Source of the DNA: Clostridium sp. CAG:568
GTDB lineage: Bacteria; Bacillota_I; Bacilli_A; RFN20; CAG-288
Reading direction: 5' to 3'
DNA: 35,778 nucleotides
NCBI GenBank assembly: GCA_000434395.1
Contig: FR878750.1
Location: 1-35,778, forward strand
Part shown: positions 15,231 through 22,780 of the stretch, one piece after another
How the letters are laid out: every line of letters starts with the position of its first letter
How positions within the stretch are numbered: position 1 is the stretch's first letter
Made by a program: the position numbers and the translations under genes
Notes under the pieces: model-generated
Databases searched by the model: none
What the model was told of the DNA's origin: nothing
What the model saw: only the letters and a program-made list of their open reading frames with translations

Positions 15231-18200
15231 TTAGGCTACTGTGAAAGTGATAGTTCCGTTGTAATGGCACTCAGTTGGAGTTCCAGCGAAAATCCATCCG
15301 GACATATAAGCATTTGTATAGTATGTAAGATCGACATCGACAGTGTAAGTTCCACTAGCCAAAGTTCCTTCCAAGGTGTAGTAATCGACTACATCATAGC
15401 TGGACTTGTTAGCCTTACCCATGACTGACTTCTCATGCTTGACAGCAGTAAGTCCTGCAGGAATGTTAGTGAACTTATAGTCATAAATCTTGCTATCTTT
15501 TGCTGTAGCAGCATCGATAGTGATGATATCTGAAGCAGTCTTATCTTCATTTCTTTGATGCCATGAATCATCGGCAGGATCTTGATATGCATTGACGATC
15601 AATCCATTCATTAGCATACCCCATTGCCTTGCAGAACCAGGTACTTCTGTGAAGTAAGCCAATGAAGGTACTTGAACCTTCATAGACATAGGCTTGTTAG
15701 CTTCATAAGTTGCAGCTGACTTGCCAGTAGACATAGCATTTCCATCGACATGGATAGCATTCTTTACATTGACAGTGATGTTAGCGGTAGAAGAAATCCA
15801 GTTATCTTGGTTGACTTTAGCTGAAACAGTGACAGTTCCTTCTTTGGTGGCCTTACCACTTATGACCTTACCATTGACTAAGGAGAGACCAAACTCAGCC
15901 AATTTTGCCTTCTCAGTCTCATCGATTGTGAATTGGATATCACCAGAAGCGATAGATACAGAGTTGTTGACATTATATTCGGCATCGACTGAGAATACAG
16001 CACCTGCAGAGATTCCGTTCTTTACAGTTGTCGAATTAGCTCTAGTATATAAAGCACGTTGAGCTTTTCTTCTTACAGCGAAGTAGAATGAAGGATTCTT
16101 CTTATCATCGGTTGTGGAGGAAGCTGAAGCTTTGGTGTAAACCATCTTTTCGGTCTCATTCCATGTACCATGGTCCATTGCATTCTTAGAATATGTAGAA
16201 GATTGTCCTAAAAGCTGGTCAGATCCTGCATAAGCCATGAGGTTTACAGGAACATAATCCTTAGCCCAAGCATCTGTACATACATCAGCCTTGCTATCCC
16301 ATTCATCACGGAGCAAGTATTGGTGTACTGCATAAGATTCGGCAGTTACTGCAAATCCGATACGGTTGAATGAAGACATAACACCCATGGAGTTTCCATA
16401 CTTCAATGCCCATTCGAATGGCTTCAAGTATTGCTCACGCATAGCTTGCTCAGTTACAAAGGTGCAGACACCACCATAATCGGCACGATATGATTCCTGA
16501 TCGTTCAAGAAGAAGTGCTTTACATAGGTAATCAATCCTTTAGAAGAAGCACCTTTGACGGCAGCCGCAGCAAATCTTGCAGCGTGCCATCCATCTTGTG
16601 AATAGTATTCGAAGTTACGTCCAGAGAATGGTGAACGATGAGTATTCATAGCAGGACCAGCCCATTGAGAAAGTCCAACCCAAATTGCATCGTTTCCAAC
16701 CATACGTCCCATCTTTTGACCTAATATAACATTGAATGTCGCAGCAAGAATAGGAGCTGAAGTAAACAATGTTCCACCTCTAATTTGGACAGGACCATCA
16801 GCATAGCTGTTGGCATCCATTCCTATGGCATCAATCTTGGTCATGTTAGGACCACTAGTGGCATCACCAGATACGATGTCTGACATTTCCTTCCAAGTCA
16901 ATTCATTCATCAACTTAGACCACTTTTGTGAACCTTCATCAGTTCCTTCGACAACTTCTCCATTTTCATCGATCTTCAAATCTTGATAATCGACACCAGA
17001 GAGATCGGCAAGCTTGATATTGTTCTTCTCGCCTTGATTCCATGAAGAAGGTACAGAATTGACATACCAAGGATCAGCTTCCGATAATTCGTAATGATTG
17101 TAGACATCCTGATCGTCGAGACGTGCAATTTGATTAGCTGTCAAAGTACGATCAGCAACTGAAGCAGGCTCAGGTTGTTTCAATCCAGTTGCTCTAGAGA
17201 TCGAATGGCTGAGCAATGATTCTGATGTGGAATTGTAATCATCATCTTGAGAGAAGATAGGAGTGATTTCTTTTCCAGTCTTATAATCGGTGGAAAGCTC
17301 TAATGCAGTAGGAACTGCGGCAGTATATGAAAGAACTTGAGTGTGTGAATCTCTGTTAGCTGAGATTGTGTAATTTCCAGCTTCCAATTCATATCCGACA
17401 AAACCATTGCCGTTGGCATCATTCCAGTCATAAGAAGCCATATCCTGAGCAACAAAGTCGATTGTGACAATGTCAGACTCGCCAGGTTGAAGCAACTTAG
17501 TCTTTCCAAAGTTGATGAGGTTATTAGAAGCTTTCTCGATTCCACCCTTGGTATAAGGGGCTGAATAATAGACCTGTACAACATCCTTACCAGCTACATT
17601 ACCAGTATTGGTAACTTTGACTTGAACTTCAATAGTTTGATTGCCTTTGGTGATTGCAGCATCAGTTATTCCTTGCCACTCCCAATCGAAGGTGGTGTAA
17701 GAAAGTCCGTATCCAAATGGATAAAGAACTTGCTCTTGATACCATTTCTCACCAGTCTGTCCACCCATATCAGTAGCAGCTGTCTCATAGTATTTATATC
17801 CGTTGTAAATACCTTCTCTGTATTCGAGATCGGCGTAGTTAGTCATCTTTCCACTTTCATCATAGAAGAAGGCGTTCATTCTAGAACCATCAGCATTCTT
17901 GTTTTGAGTCTGCCATCCTAAGTTTGTAAAGGAAGGATCCTTGGTGAAATCCTTAGTCCAGATATCGGATGTATGTCCAGAAGGATTTACAACACCTGTT
18001 AAAATTCTTCCGATAGCTTCAGCACCATTGTTTCCAACTCCACCGACCCAAAGAATTGCATCGACACCCAAGTTGGAATCGGTCTTCTCTTCGGCCAATT
18101 CAGGAATTTGCATAATATTAGAAGAGTTGATAACAACAATGACCTTGGAGAAGTGTTCCTTGACGTGGTGAACCAAAGCCACTTCGTTGTCATCGAGTTG

Positions 18201-18935
18201 CAACACGTGATCATCGGGGTTTGCATGATCTTTCACTTGGTTAGTTGCTAAGTCCTTGTTCTCAGTTCCTTGTCTTGAGAAAGTGATGACTGCAGCATCG
18301 CTGTATCCATAATAAGAAGCGATAGTAGAAGGAGTGTAGTCGGATACAGGAAGCTCATTATTGATTGTTCCTAATGTGTGATAGGTGTTATAAAGATTGA
18401 CAGTGACAGGGTTGACTTCAAGACCTGCATCTTCCAAAGACTCTACAAGACCCGTGTAGGCAATTCCGTTATTGCCAGTTGTTCCAGCACCAGATCCACC
18501 ACCAGCAGTAACAAGGTTGACTGATGCCATTCCAAATAAAGTAACCTTCTTTTCATAAGAAGCTAAAGGTAATGCATTGTCAGCATTTTTGAGCAAAGTA
18601 TCACCTTCGGCAGCTATATCGATAGCTAATTCCTTAGCAGATTTTTGCTCGTCAGCAAAACTTCCATAATCGGAATAAAACTTTCCCTTTGCATCTTTGT
18701 CACCGGTGGAAGTTCCATCGGGATTGACTGTTCCAGGCTCTAATGAGTCTACATCATGTTCAGAATCACTAGTTCCACTTGAGTCCCCACCATTTCCAGA
18801 TGAGCCCTTGTTATTAGAAGGGGTACTTGGATTAATTGAAGGATTAGTTGAAGGATTAGTGCTTGGGTTGCTGTTGCATCCAATCAACATTGTTGTTAAT
18901 CCGAGCAAAGCAAGTAATTTGAAATTTGTCTTCAT
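15231..18935 (-). CDS. Lipid-anchored GH3 glycoside hydrolase with reversed domain order and C-terminal Ig-like region
   Basis: This is a 1234-residue lipoprotein precursor with lipobox LIGC (Cys at about residue 20) and a Ser/Asn/Pro/Gly stalk of about 55 residues. As in its neighbour, the GH3 alpha/beta sandwich comes first (about 105-420, EGDTLLKNADNALPL). The fibronectin-III-like part is next (about 450-540, VVQVYYSAPYTKGGIEKA). The TIM barrel comes last, with MNTHRSPFSGRNFEYYS, the YVKHFFLNDQES box and the probable nucleophile Asp in VCTDAW. About 240 further residues hold beta-rich Ig-like domains (TVSAKVNQDNWISSTANITVNVKN...), probably for adhesion or substrate binding. It is the first gene after a catabolite-type operator and is divergent from the TetR/LytTR genes, so both may control it. 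The weak GGAA before ATG 18935 makes the exact start slightly uncertain, but the signal peptide supports it. Confidence 0.9.
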   Translation of the reverse strand: MKTNFKLLALLGLTTMLIGCNSNPSTNPSTNPSINPSTPSNNKGSSGNGGDSSGTSDSEHDVDSLEPGTVNPDGTSTGDKDAKGKFYSDYGSFADEQKSAKELAIDIAAEGDTLLKNADNALPLASYEKKVTLFGMASVNLVTAGGGSGAGTTGNNGIAYTGLVESLEDAGLEVNPVTVNLYNTYHTLGTINNELPVSDYTPSTIASYYGYSDAAVITFSRQGTENKDLATNQVKDHANPDDHVLQLDDNEVALVHHVKEHFSKVIVVINSSNIMQIPELAEEKTDSNLGVDAILWVGGVGNNGAEAIGRILTGVVNPSGHTSDIWTKDFTKDPSFTNLGWQTQNKNADGSRMNAFFYDESGKMTNYADLEYREGIYNGYKYYETAATDMGGQTGEKWYQEQVLYPFGYGLSYTTFDWEWQGITDAAITKGNQTIEVQVKVTNTGNVAGKDVVQVYYSAPYTKGGIEKASNNLINFGKTKLLQPGESDIVTIDFVAQDMASYDWNDANGNGFVGYELEAGNYTISANRDSHTQVLSYTAAVPTALELSTDYKTGKEITPIFSQDDDYNSTSESLLSHSISRATGLKQPEPASVADRTLTANQIARLDDQDVYNHYELSEADPWYVNSVPSSWNQGEKNNIKLADLSGVDYQDLKIDENGEVVEGTDEGSQKWSKLMNELTWKEMSDIVSGDATSGPNMTKIDAIGMDANSYADGPVQIRGGTLFTSAPILAATFNVILGQKMGRMVGNDAIWVGLSQWAGPAMNTHRSPFSGRNFEYYSQDGWHAARFAAAAVKGASSKGLITYVKHFFLNDQESYRADYGGVCTFVTEQAMREQYLKPFEWALKYGNSMGVMSSFNRIGFAVTAESYAVHQYLLRDEWDSKADVCTDAWAKDYVPVNLMAYAGSDQLLGQSSTYSKNAMDHGTWNETEKMVYTKASASSTTDDKKNPSFYFAVRRKAQRALYTRANSTTVKNGISAGAVFSVDAEYNVNNSVSIASGDIQFTIDETEKAKLAEFGLSLVNGKVISGKATKEGTVTVSAKVNQDNWISSTANITVNVKNAIHVDGNAMSTGKSAATYEANKPMSMKVQVPSLAYFTEVPGSARQWGMLMNGLIVNAYQDPADDSWHQRNEDKTASDIITIDAATAKDSKIYDYKFTNIPAGLTAVKHEKSVMGKANKSSYDVVDYYTLEGTLASGTYTVDVDLTYYTNAYMSGWIFAGTPTECHYNGTITFTVA
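18829..18864 (-). repeat. 12-bp tandem repeats encoding NPST units
   Basis: GGATTAATTGAA, GGATTAGTTGAA and GGATTAGTGCTT follow one another on the plus strand. On the coding strand they give the Asn-Pro-Ser-Thr/Ile repeats just after the lipobox. The frame is preserved when copy number changes. Confidence 0.85.
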
Positions 18936-19005
18936 TTTGTTTCCAAAAAGACTATATGTCTTTTCCTTTCCGGTTGATTATCCTCAAATCCATATGTAGG
19001 AATTT

Positions 19006-19019
19006 TGCAACCGTTTACA
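19006..19019 (-). promoter_or_regulatory. Catabolite (cre-like) or LacI-family operator
   Basis: TGCAACCGTTTACA matches the CcpA cre consensus TGWAANCGNTNWCA at 13 of 14 informative and free positions, differing only at the third base. It is a near-palindrome centred on CG, which is the LacI-family signature. It lies about 70 bases upstream of the lipid-anchored GH3 gene, where bound repressor could block transcription. A dedicated LacI-type sugar regulator is equally possible. Confidence 0.5.
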
Positions 19020-19045
19020 TTTTATTTTTACAAAAGGAAGATAGA

Positions 19046-19062
19046 AACTGTCAATGTTGGTC
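19046..19062 (-). promoter_or_regulatory. 17-bp motif, copy C (candidate operator)
   Basis: On the minus strand this reads GACCAACATTGACAGTT. It matches the copy at 21834-21850 at 14 of 17 bases and the copy at 21855-21871 at 13 of 17. Its place between the divergent GH3 and regulator promoters makes it a good candidate site for one of the nearby regulators (LytTR or TetR). Confidence 0.4.
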
Positions 19063-19138
19063 GAAATGTTTATCATTTGAACTCTTTACACAAATTCGTT
19101 CAAATAACATACTAATTTTAGAAAGGTGTAAGCTCTTT

Positions 19139-19144
19139 TATAAT
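19139..19144 (+). promoter_or_regulatory. -10 box of the TetR-LytTR-kinase operon
   Basis: There is a perfect TATAAT with no good -35 box at normal spacing, which suggests an activator-dependent promoter. The expected start of transcription is near 19151, giving a leader of about 115 bases before the TetR start. Confidence 0.45.
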
Positions 19145-19156
19145 AATGGCGAGAGG

Positions 19157-19282
19157 ATGAAAAAAATGACTGAAAATATATTTGAAAAAGTCAACCATTC
19201 TAAGTTATATATACATATCGTTAATATTATACAAAGAAAAAGTTGTTTCTATGGATATTATGTAATATGTCAAAGCAAATAA
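19157..19282 (+). CDS. Possible 41-residue leader ORF
   Basis: ATG 19157, closely preceded by GAGAGG, opens MKKMTENIFEKVNHSKLY... and ends at 19282, overlapping the TetR start by 16 bases in another frame. Translation could couple to the TetR gene, which itself lacks a ribosome site. The -10 box is so close that the mRNA start would nearly coincide with the ribosome site. Treat it as a hypothesis. Confidence 0.25.
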   Translation: MKKMTENIFEKVNHSKLYIHIVNIIQRKSCFYGYYVICQSK

Positions 19283-19821
19283 TTGAGCTTTCTTTAATCG
19301 AAGAAAGAAACTGTGAGTTGATCATAAAGACCTTCTTGGATTTGACTGATAGCAAAAAAGTCGAATCTATAAAAGTCAATGATGTCATTCAAGAAATCAA
19401 GATATCCAAAGGTACTTTTTATAAATACTTTTCAGGAAAGACTGATCTCATAAATAAAAGCGTAGATTGGCTAGCTTTTGAATTGAACAAAAAGATATTA
19501 AGGCCTTTGATATCAGAAAATTTCTCTGATGAGATCATTTTGAATACCGCAACTAAAATAAACGTCAATAAGAGAATTTACAAACAAGTCACTGATTTGT
19601 TTGTAGATAAATCCTTTGTCGAATCCAAGCTGATGATGTCATCAGGATTAGATGATAAGCATATCCTCACAATAAATCGAATCCTATTATTCTACTTAAC
19701 AAATCTCTTCAAAGAAGAGACAGACTGTACCTCTTTAAAGCTAAAAGAGACAATTAAATTTTGTCACAAAGAACTGAGAAGAAGTCTTAAACAAATAGAA
19801 GGAGTTGGAAAAAATGATTGA
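19267..19821 (+). CDS. TetR/AcrR family transcriptional regulator
   Basis: This is a protein of 184 residues. The N-terminal helix-turn-helix is typical: KKVESIKVNDVIQEIKISKGTFYKYFSGKTDLI, with the GTFYKYF recognition-helix signature at about residues 50-56. The rest is the all-helical ligand or dimer domain, which shows no recognisable ligand clue. An in-frame TTG at 19243 is an alternative start. ATG 19267 gives the usual short arm before the first helix, but neither has a clear ribosome site. The gene overlaps the response-regulator gene by eight bases, so all three genes to 21852 form one operon. It may repress the operon or the divergent GH3 gene. It lies within a TetR-LytTR-kinase cassette, an unusual combination. 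Confidence 0.8.
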   Translation: MSKQIIELSLIEERNCELIIKTFLDLTDSKKVESIKVNDVIQEIKISKGTFYKYFSGKTDLINKSVDWLAFELNKKILRPLISENFSDEIILNTATKINVNKRIYKQVTDLFVDKSFVESKLMMSSGLDDKHILTINRILLFYLTNLFKEETDCTSLKLKETIKFCHKELRRSLKQIEGVGKND

Positions 19822-20542
19822 AATAGCATTAGTAGAAGACAATCCAAACGATAGAGATAACCTAATAAAAGCATTAAATAGATTCTCTAAGGAAGAAAAT
19901 GAGCCTATTCATATAACACATTTTTCTACCGGAGAAGAGTTTATAGCTAAGTTCAAAGCTATTTATAATGTTATCTTCTTGGATATAGAATTAGGTGGAA
20001 TGAACGGAATGTCTATAGCTCAATCCATAAGAAAAGTAGACAACTCAGTATTCATAATATTCTGTACCAACATCGCAGCACTAGCTATAAAGGGTTATGA
20101 ATACAACGCTTTGGATTACTTCATAAAGCCTGTGTCTTATGAAGACTTAGTGTTGAGAATGAAAAAAGTAGTAAGAAGTGTTAAAGATAGTCAAAGAAAA
20201 ATTAGCTTTCCTATAGAAGATGGAATCCAAGTCTTATTAGTCAACGAAATCATCTATATCGAGTCTTTTGGGCATGACACAATCTATCATACAAAAGATA
20301 AAAATATAAAAGCTAAAGAGAGAAGAAGCATGAAATCCATAGAAGATGAATTAGGACCTCTTGGATTTTCTAGATGCAATGTAAGTTACCTGATAAACCT
20401 CAGATATTTAGACTCAATAAAAAATAATAATGATGTGATTTTATATAATGGAGAAACATTATCGATCTCTAGAAATAGAAAGAAAGATTTCTTAAATGAT
20501 TTCTTTGCTCACCTAAACAAAAACGGAGGAATATCTCAATGA
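19814..20542 (+). CDS. LytTR-type response regulator (AgrA/ComE-like)
   Basis: This is a protein of 242 residues. The receiver domain spans about 1-120, with the acidic pair at 8-9 (LVEDN), phosphorylation Asp at about 57 (VIFLDIELGG), the switch Thr at about 85 and the Lys at about 105 (YFIKPV). The C-terminal half is a LytTR DNA-binding domain (about 140-240, INEIIYIESFGHDTIYHT-like start, ending NRKKDFLNDFF). LytTR proteins bind pairs of 9-bp direct repeats about 21-22 bases apart centre to centre. A direct-repeat pair with a 21-base period is present at 21834-21871. ATG 19814 is chosen because AAGGAG lies at 19798-19803; TTG 19805 would be too close. The stop overlaps the kinase start as ATGA, which indicates translational coupling. 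Confidence 0.92.
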   Translation: MIEIALVEDNPNDRDNLIKALNRFSKEENEPIHITHFSTGEEFIAKFKAIYNVIFLDIELGGMNGMSIAQSIRKVDNSVFIIFCTNIAALAIKGYEYNALDYFIKPVSYEDLVLRMKKVVRSVKDSQRKISFPIEDGIQVLLVNEIIYIESFGHDTIYHTKDKNIKAKERRSMKSIEDELGPLGFSRCNVSYLINLRYLDSIKNNNDVILYNGETLSISRNRKKDFLNDFFAHLNKNGGISQ

Positions 20543-21852
20543 CGGCCGATCAAGTATACGGACTGATCGACTTTCCTTTGTTTTTAATACTAGGAGAGTC
20601 TTTAATAGTTCAGTATTTCCCTAGAAGAAACTACTTTTGGATACGAGCTGTTATTTGTTCCATCGCTGTCATCGCTTTTAATTTCCTTAGAGATTTCAGT
20701 TATGTTCCTATAGATTGGCTCAATTCAGCTATCAAAATGTCTTTTCCTTTGATGACATTCTCATTGTCTTTAATAGGATTGAGCATTTGTTTTAAAGCTA
20801 CTATTCCAAGTATATTGTTAGCTGGAACTGTAGGATATTGCATTCAAAACTTCTCCTATTGCTTGATGTCGATAATAAGAATTTCAATAGGATTCGATCA
20901 ATCTCTTTGGTACTATGTAATTGCAATACTAGCACCCATATTCTGCTCAACTTACTTCACTATATATTTCATCTATCTCAGAAACAAGGATCTTAGAATC
21001 GGAATAGACAAGATTCAAGAAAAAAGACAAATATTGATAACTTTGATGGCCTTAACAGGAATATCGATTCTATCTTGCTATGCTATGATGACTTCCGTCA
21101 AATTTGATTCAAAAGGAATGTGGTACTGCACCTATTCCTTCGATATGATAGTCGGAATCATTATCGTAACTACTGAATTGGAGTTATTGAGATCTAGAAA
21201 AAATGCAATAGATAAGATGAAAGTACAAACACTGTGGGAAATAGATAAAAGAAACTATGAAAAAAATGCCGAGAACATGAATTTTATCAATGTTAAGATG
21301 CATGATTTAAAGCATAGATTAGACAACTTATCTACCAAAGTCGACAAGGAAGAACTAGATTCATTAAAATCGTCCTTAGATGTTTTTAAGTTTGTGAACA
21401 AAACAAATTGTGAAGCTTTAGATATGGTCTTGGCAGAGAAAGAAATGAAGATGGTCAAAAGCAAGATTCATTTTACTTGTTTAGTCGATGCCTCAAAAAT
21501 CAACTACATTCCAAAAGAGAACTTATATTCTTTATTTGAAAATTCAATTTCGAACGCAATTGAAGCTGTGACTCAATTACCAGAGGGCAAAAGAGTAATA
21601 GCTATAACTAGTAAAGACTATGGTGATTATATAAATATTCATATTGAGAATTACTGCGATAAAGATAAAGTAAATACAAAGATAGGAATCACCACCAAGA
21701 GCGACAAATCCATGCATGGATTTGGATTGAAATCAATAGAGATGATGATGAAAGAATATAAAGGAAAAATGTCTATAAAACTAAAGGAAGATATCTTCTC
21801 TTTAGATTTGTTGTTCCCTATTCAGTTCGAAGAGACCAATTTTGACAATTAA
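20539..21852 (+). CDS. GHKL sensor histidine kinase (AgrC-like)
   Basis: This is a protein of 437 residues. Six or so membrane segments fill the first 210 residues. A coiled linker leads to the phospho-acceptor box MHDLKHRLDN (His about 255) and a GHKL ATPase with the N-box ENSISNAIEA (Asn about 339) and the HGFGLKS glycine loop near 393-399. This is the HPK10/AgrC architecture, in which the membrane part senses peptides or small molecules. No agrB/agrD-like maturation gene or signal peptide gene is visible nearby, so the ligand is unknown. GGAGGA lies eight bases before ATG 20539. The gene partners the LytTR regulator encoded just upstream. Its last codons contain copy A of the 17-bp motif. 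Confidence 0.92.
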   Translation: MTADQVYGLIDFPLFLILGESLIVQYFPRRNYFWIRAVICSIAVIAFNFLRDFSYVPIDWLNSAIKMSFPLMTFSLSLIGLSICFKATIPSILLAGTVGYCIQNFSYCLMSIIRISIGFDQSLWYYVIAILAPIFCSTYFTIYFIYLRNKDLRIGIDKIQEKRQILITLMALTGISILSCYAMMTSVKFDSKGMWYCTYSFDMIVGIIIVTTELELLRSRKNAIDKMKVQTLWEIDKRNYEKNAENMNFINVKMHDLKHRLDNLSTKVDKEELDSLKSSLDVFKFVNKTNCEALDMVLAEKEMKMVKSKIHFTCLVDASKINYIPKENLYSLFENSISNAIEAVTQLPEGKRVIAITSKDYGDYINIHIENYCDKDKVNTKIGITTKSDKSMHGFGLKSIEMMMKEYKGKMSIKLKEDIFSLDLLFPIQFEETNFDN

Positions 21853-21871
21853 AAAGCCAACTTTGACAATT
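21834..21871 (+). promoter_or_regulatory. Two copies of a 17-bp motif with 21-bp period (candidate LytTR/TetR operator)
   Basis: Copy A, GACCAATTTTGACAATT, is at 21834-21850 and copy B, AGCCAACTTTGACAATT, is at 21855-21871. They agree at 14 of 17 bases. The 21-base spacing is two helix turns, as in LytTR target sites, and ACAATTAAA in copy A resembles the AgrA half-site ACAGTTAAG. It lies about 77-114 bases before the second TetR gene and overlaps the kinase stop codon. Confidence 0.45.
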
Positions 21872-21947
21872 CATCCCAGTTTCTTTTCCTAGCAGCTATT
21901 ATGAAAGCACATACAAGTTAAATATAAAAAGATTTATGGAGGAAGCT

Positions 21948-22472
21948 ATGAGAGGAAACAAAAATTTCAAAAGCAAGAAGTTCATCGAAGAAGCTTATGT
22001 CGCTTTGCTTCTTCAAAAAGACTTCAAGAAAATAACAGTGATCGACATAATAGAGCAAGGTGAAGTCAGTAGAGCAACATTCTATAAGAATTACGAAGAC
22101 AAGTATGACTTAAGCAAGGACTTCATAGAAGAATTCTTCTTAAAGTACAAAGAGGTAAGATTAGATAAGAAAACAGATGATAAAGACTATCTTATCTTCT
22201 TAAATAAGAACAGATTGAACTTCACTGCTATCTTCAAAATCAAAGATGAACTGATAGACGGAATGAATGAGTTGAAGAAACTCATTCAAGCCGAATACAA
22301 GAAGATAAACAACTCGACCGATTTAGAAGCGGATTTCTATGCTTCCCAATCAGTCTGGGCTTTGAATTATCTAGCTTCACTGAATAGATTTATCTCTGAA
22401 GCTGATTTAAATTCGATACACTTATCTTTTCAAAAGTTGAGTTCCGATATAAAAGAAAGAAAAGAATATTGA
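21948..22472 (+). CDS. Second TetR/AcrR family regulator
   Basis: This is a protein of 174 residues. The N-terminal helix-turn-helix is clear (DFKKITVIDIIEQGEVSRATFYKNYEDKYDLS, ATFYKNY recognition helix at about residues 46-52), with a short all-helical C-terminal domain. ATG 21948 follows GGAGG at 21938-21942 by five bases and is preferred to ATG 21936, whose own codons form that ribosome site. It is related in pattern to the TetR gene at 19267, so the two may be an old duplication or partners that bind the same type of operator. The candidate operator pair 21834-21871 lies upstream. No target gene is adjacent, since the next gene is the methyltransferase of the defence operon. Confidence 0.85.
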   Translation: MRGNKNFKSKKFIEEAYVALLLQKDFKKITVIDIIEQGEVSRATFYKNYEDKYDLSKDFIEEFFLKYKEVRLDKKTDDKDYLIFLNKNRLNFTAIFKIKDELIDGMNELKKLIQAEYKKINNSTDLEADFYASQSVWALNYLASLNRFISEADLNSIHLSFQKLSSDIKERKEY

Positions 22473-22780
22473 GAACAAATTAGAAGAATAATGCAGATGT
22501 CTTGCTAAATTAACTAATATATTTTTGAAATATTTATATAGTTAAGAATATAAATAGACAAAATTTGGAAATTATATGTTTTTTTTCTTTTTTATGTGTA
22601 CCAAACTAAATAACTATGATAAAATTCAAAAGGTCATTCTAGTGATTCTTTTCTAAAATGCAGGTTTTAAGCGATTTGCAAAAGCTTGTGATATCTTTTT
22701 GCTTTCATAGATTCATTAGATTGCTCTTCATTTTTTATACCAATTGTTATGAATTGATTTCTTTGGAAGGAAGCTCTTCT
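22473..22780 (+). promoter_or_regulatory. AT-rich leader of the defence operon
   Basis: Very AT-rich with no gene. TATGAT at 22615-22620 with TTATGT 17 bases before it is a weak promoter candidate. GGAAGGAAG near 22764-22772 precedes the methyltransferase ATG. The frame of the methyltransferase is open back to 22658, but the extra 41 residues have no matching ribosome site and do not look like a methyltransferase N-terminus. The base-composition change here may mark the edge of a transferred island. Confidence 0.4.

Larger units (their letters stand above)
18936..19138. promoter_or_regulatory. Divergent control region between the GH3 gene and the TetR-LytTR operon
   Basis: No gene is seen here. 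The stretch holds the cre-like site (19006-19019) and one copy of the 17-bp motif (19046-19062). It also holds presumed promoter elements for the minus-strand GH3 gene, none of which has a clearly spaced -35/-10 pair. The plus-strand -10 box of the regulator operon adjoins it at 19139. Confidence 0.5.

Noticed and set aside
21863..21868. TTGACA as a -35 box for the second TetR gene
   Set aside because: No -10 box lies 16-19 bases downstream. It is better explained as part of the repeated 17-bp motif.
22658..22780. 41-residue N-terminal extension of the methyltransferase
   Set aside because: It has no ribosome site at 22658 and lies in the AT-rich leader, whereas ATG 22781 has AAGGAAG and starts just before motif I as is usual.
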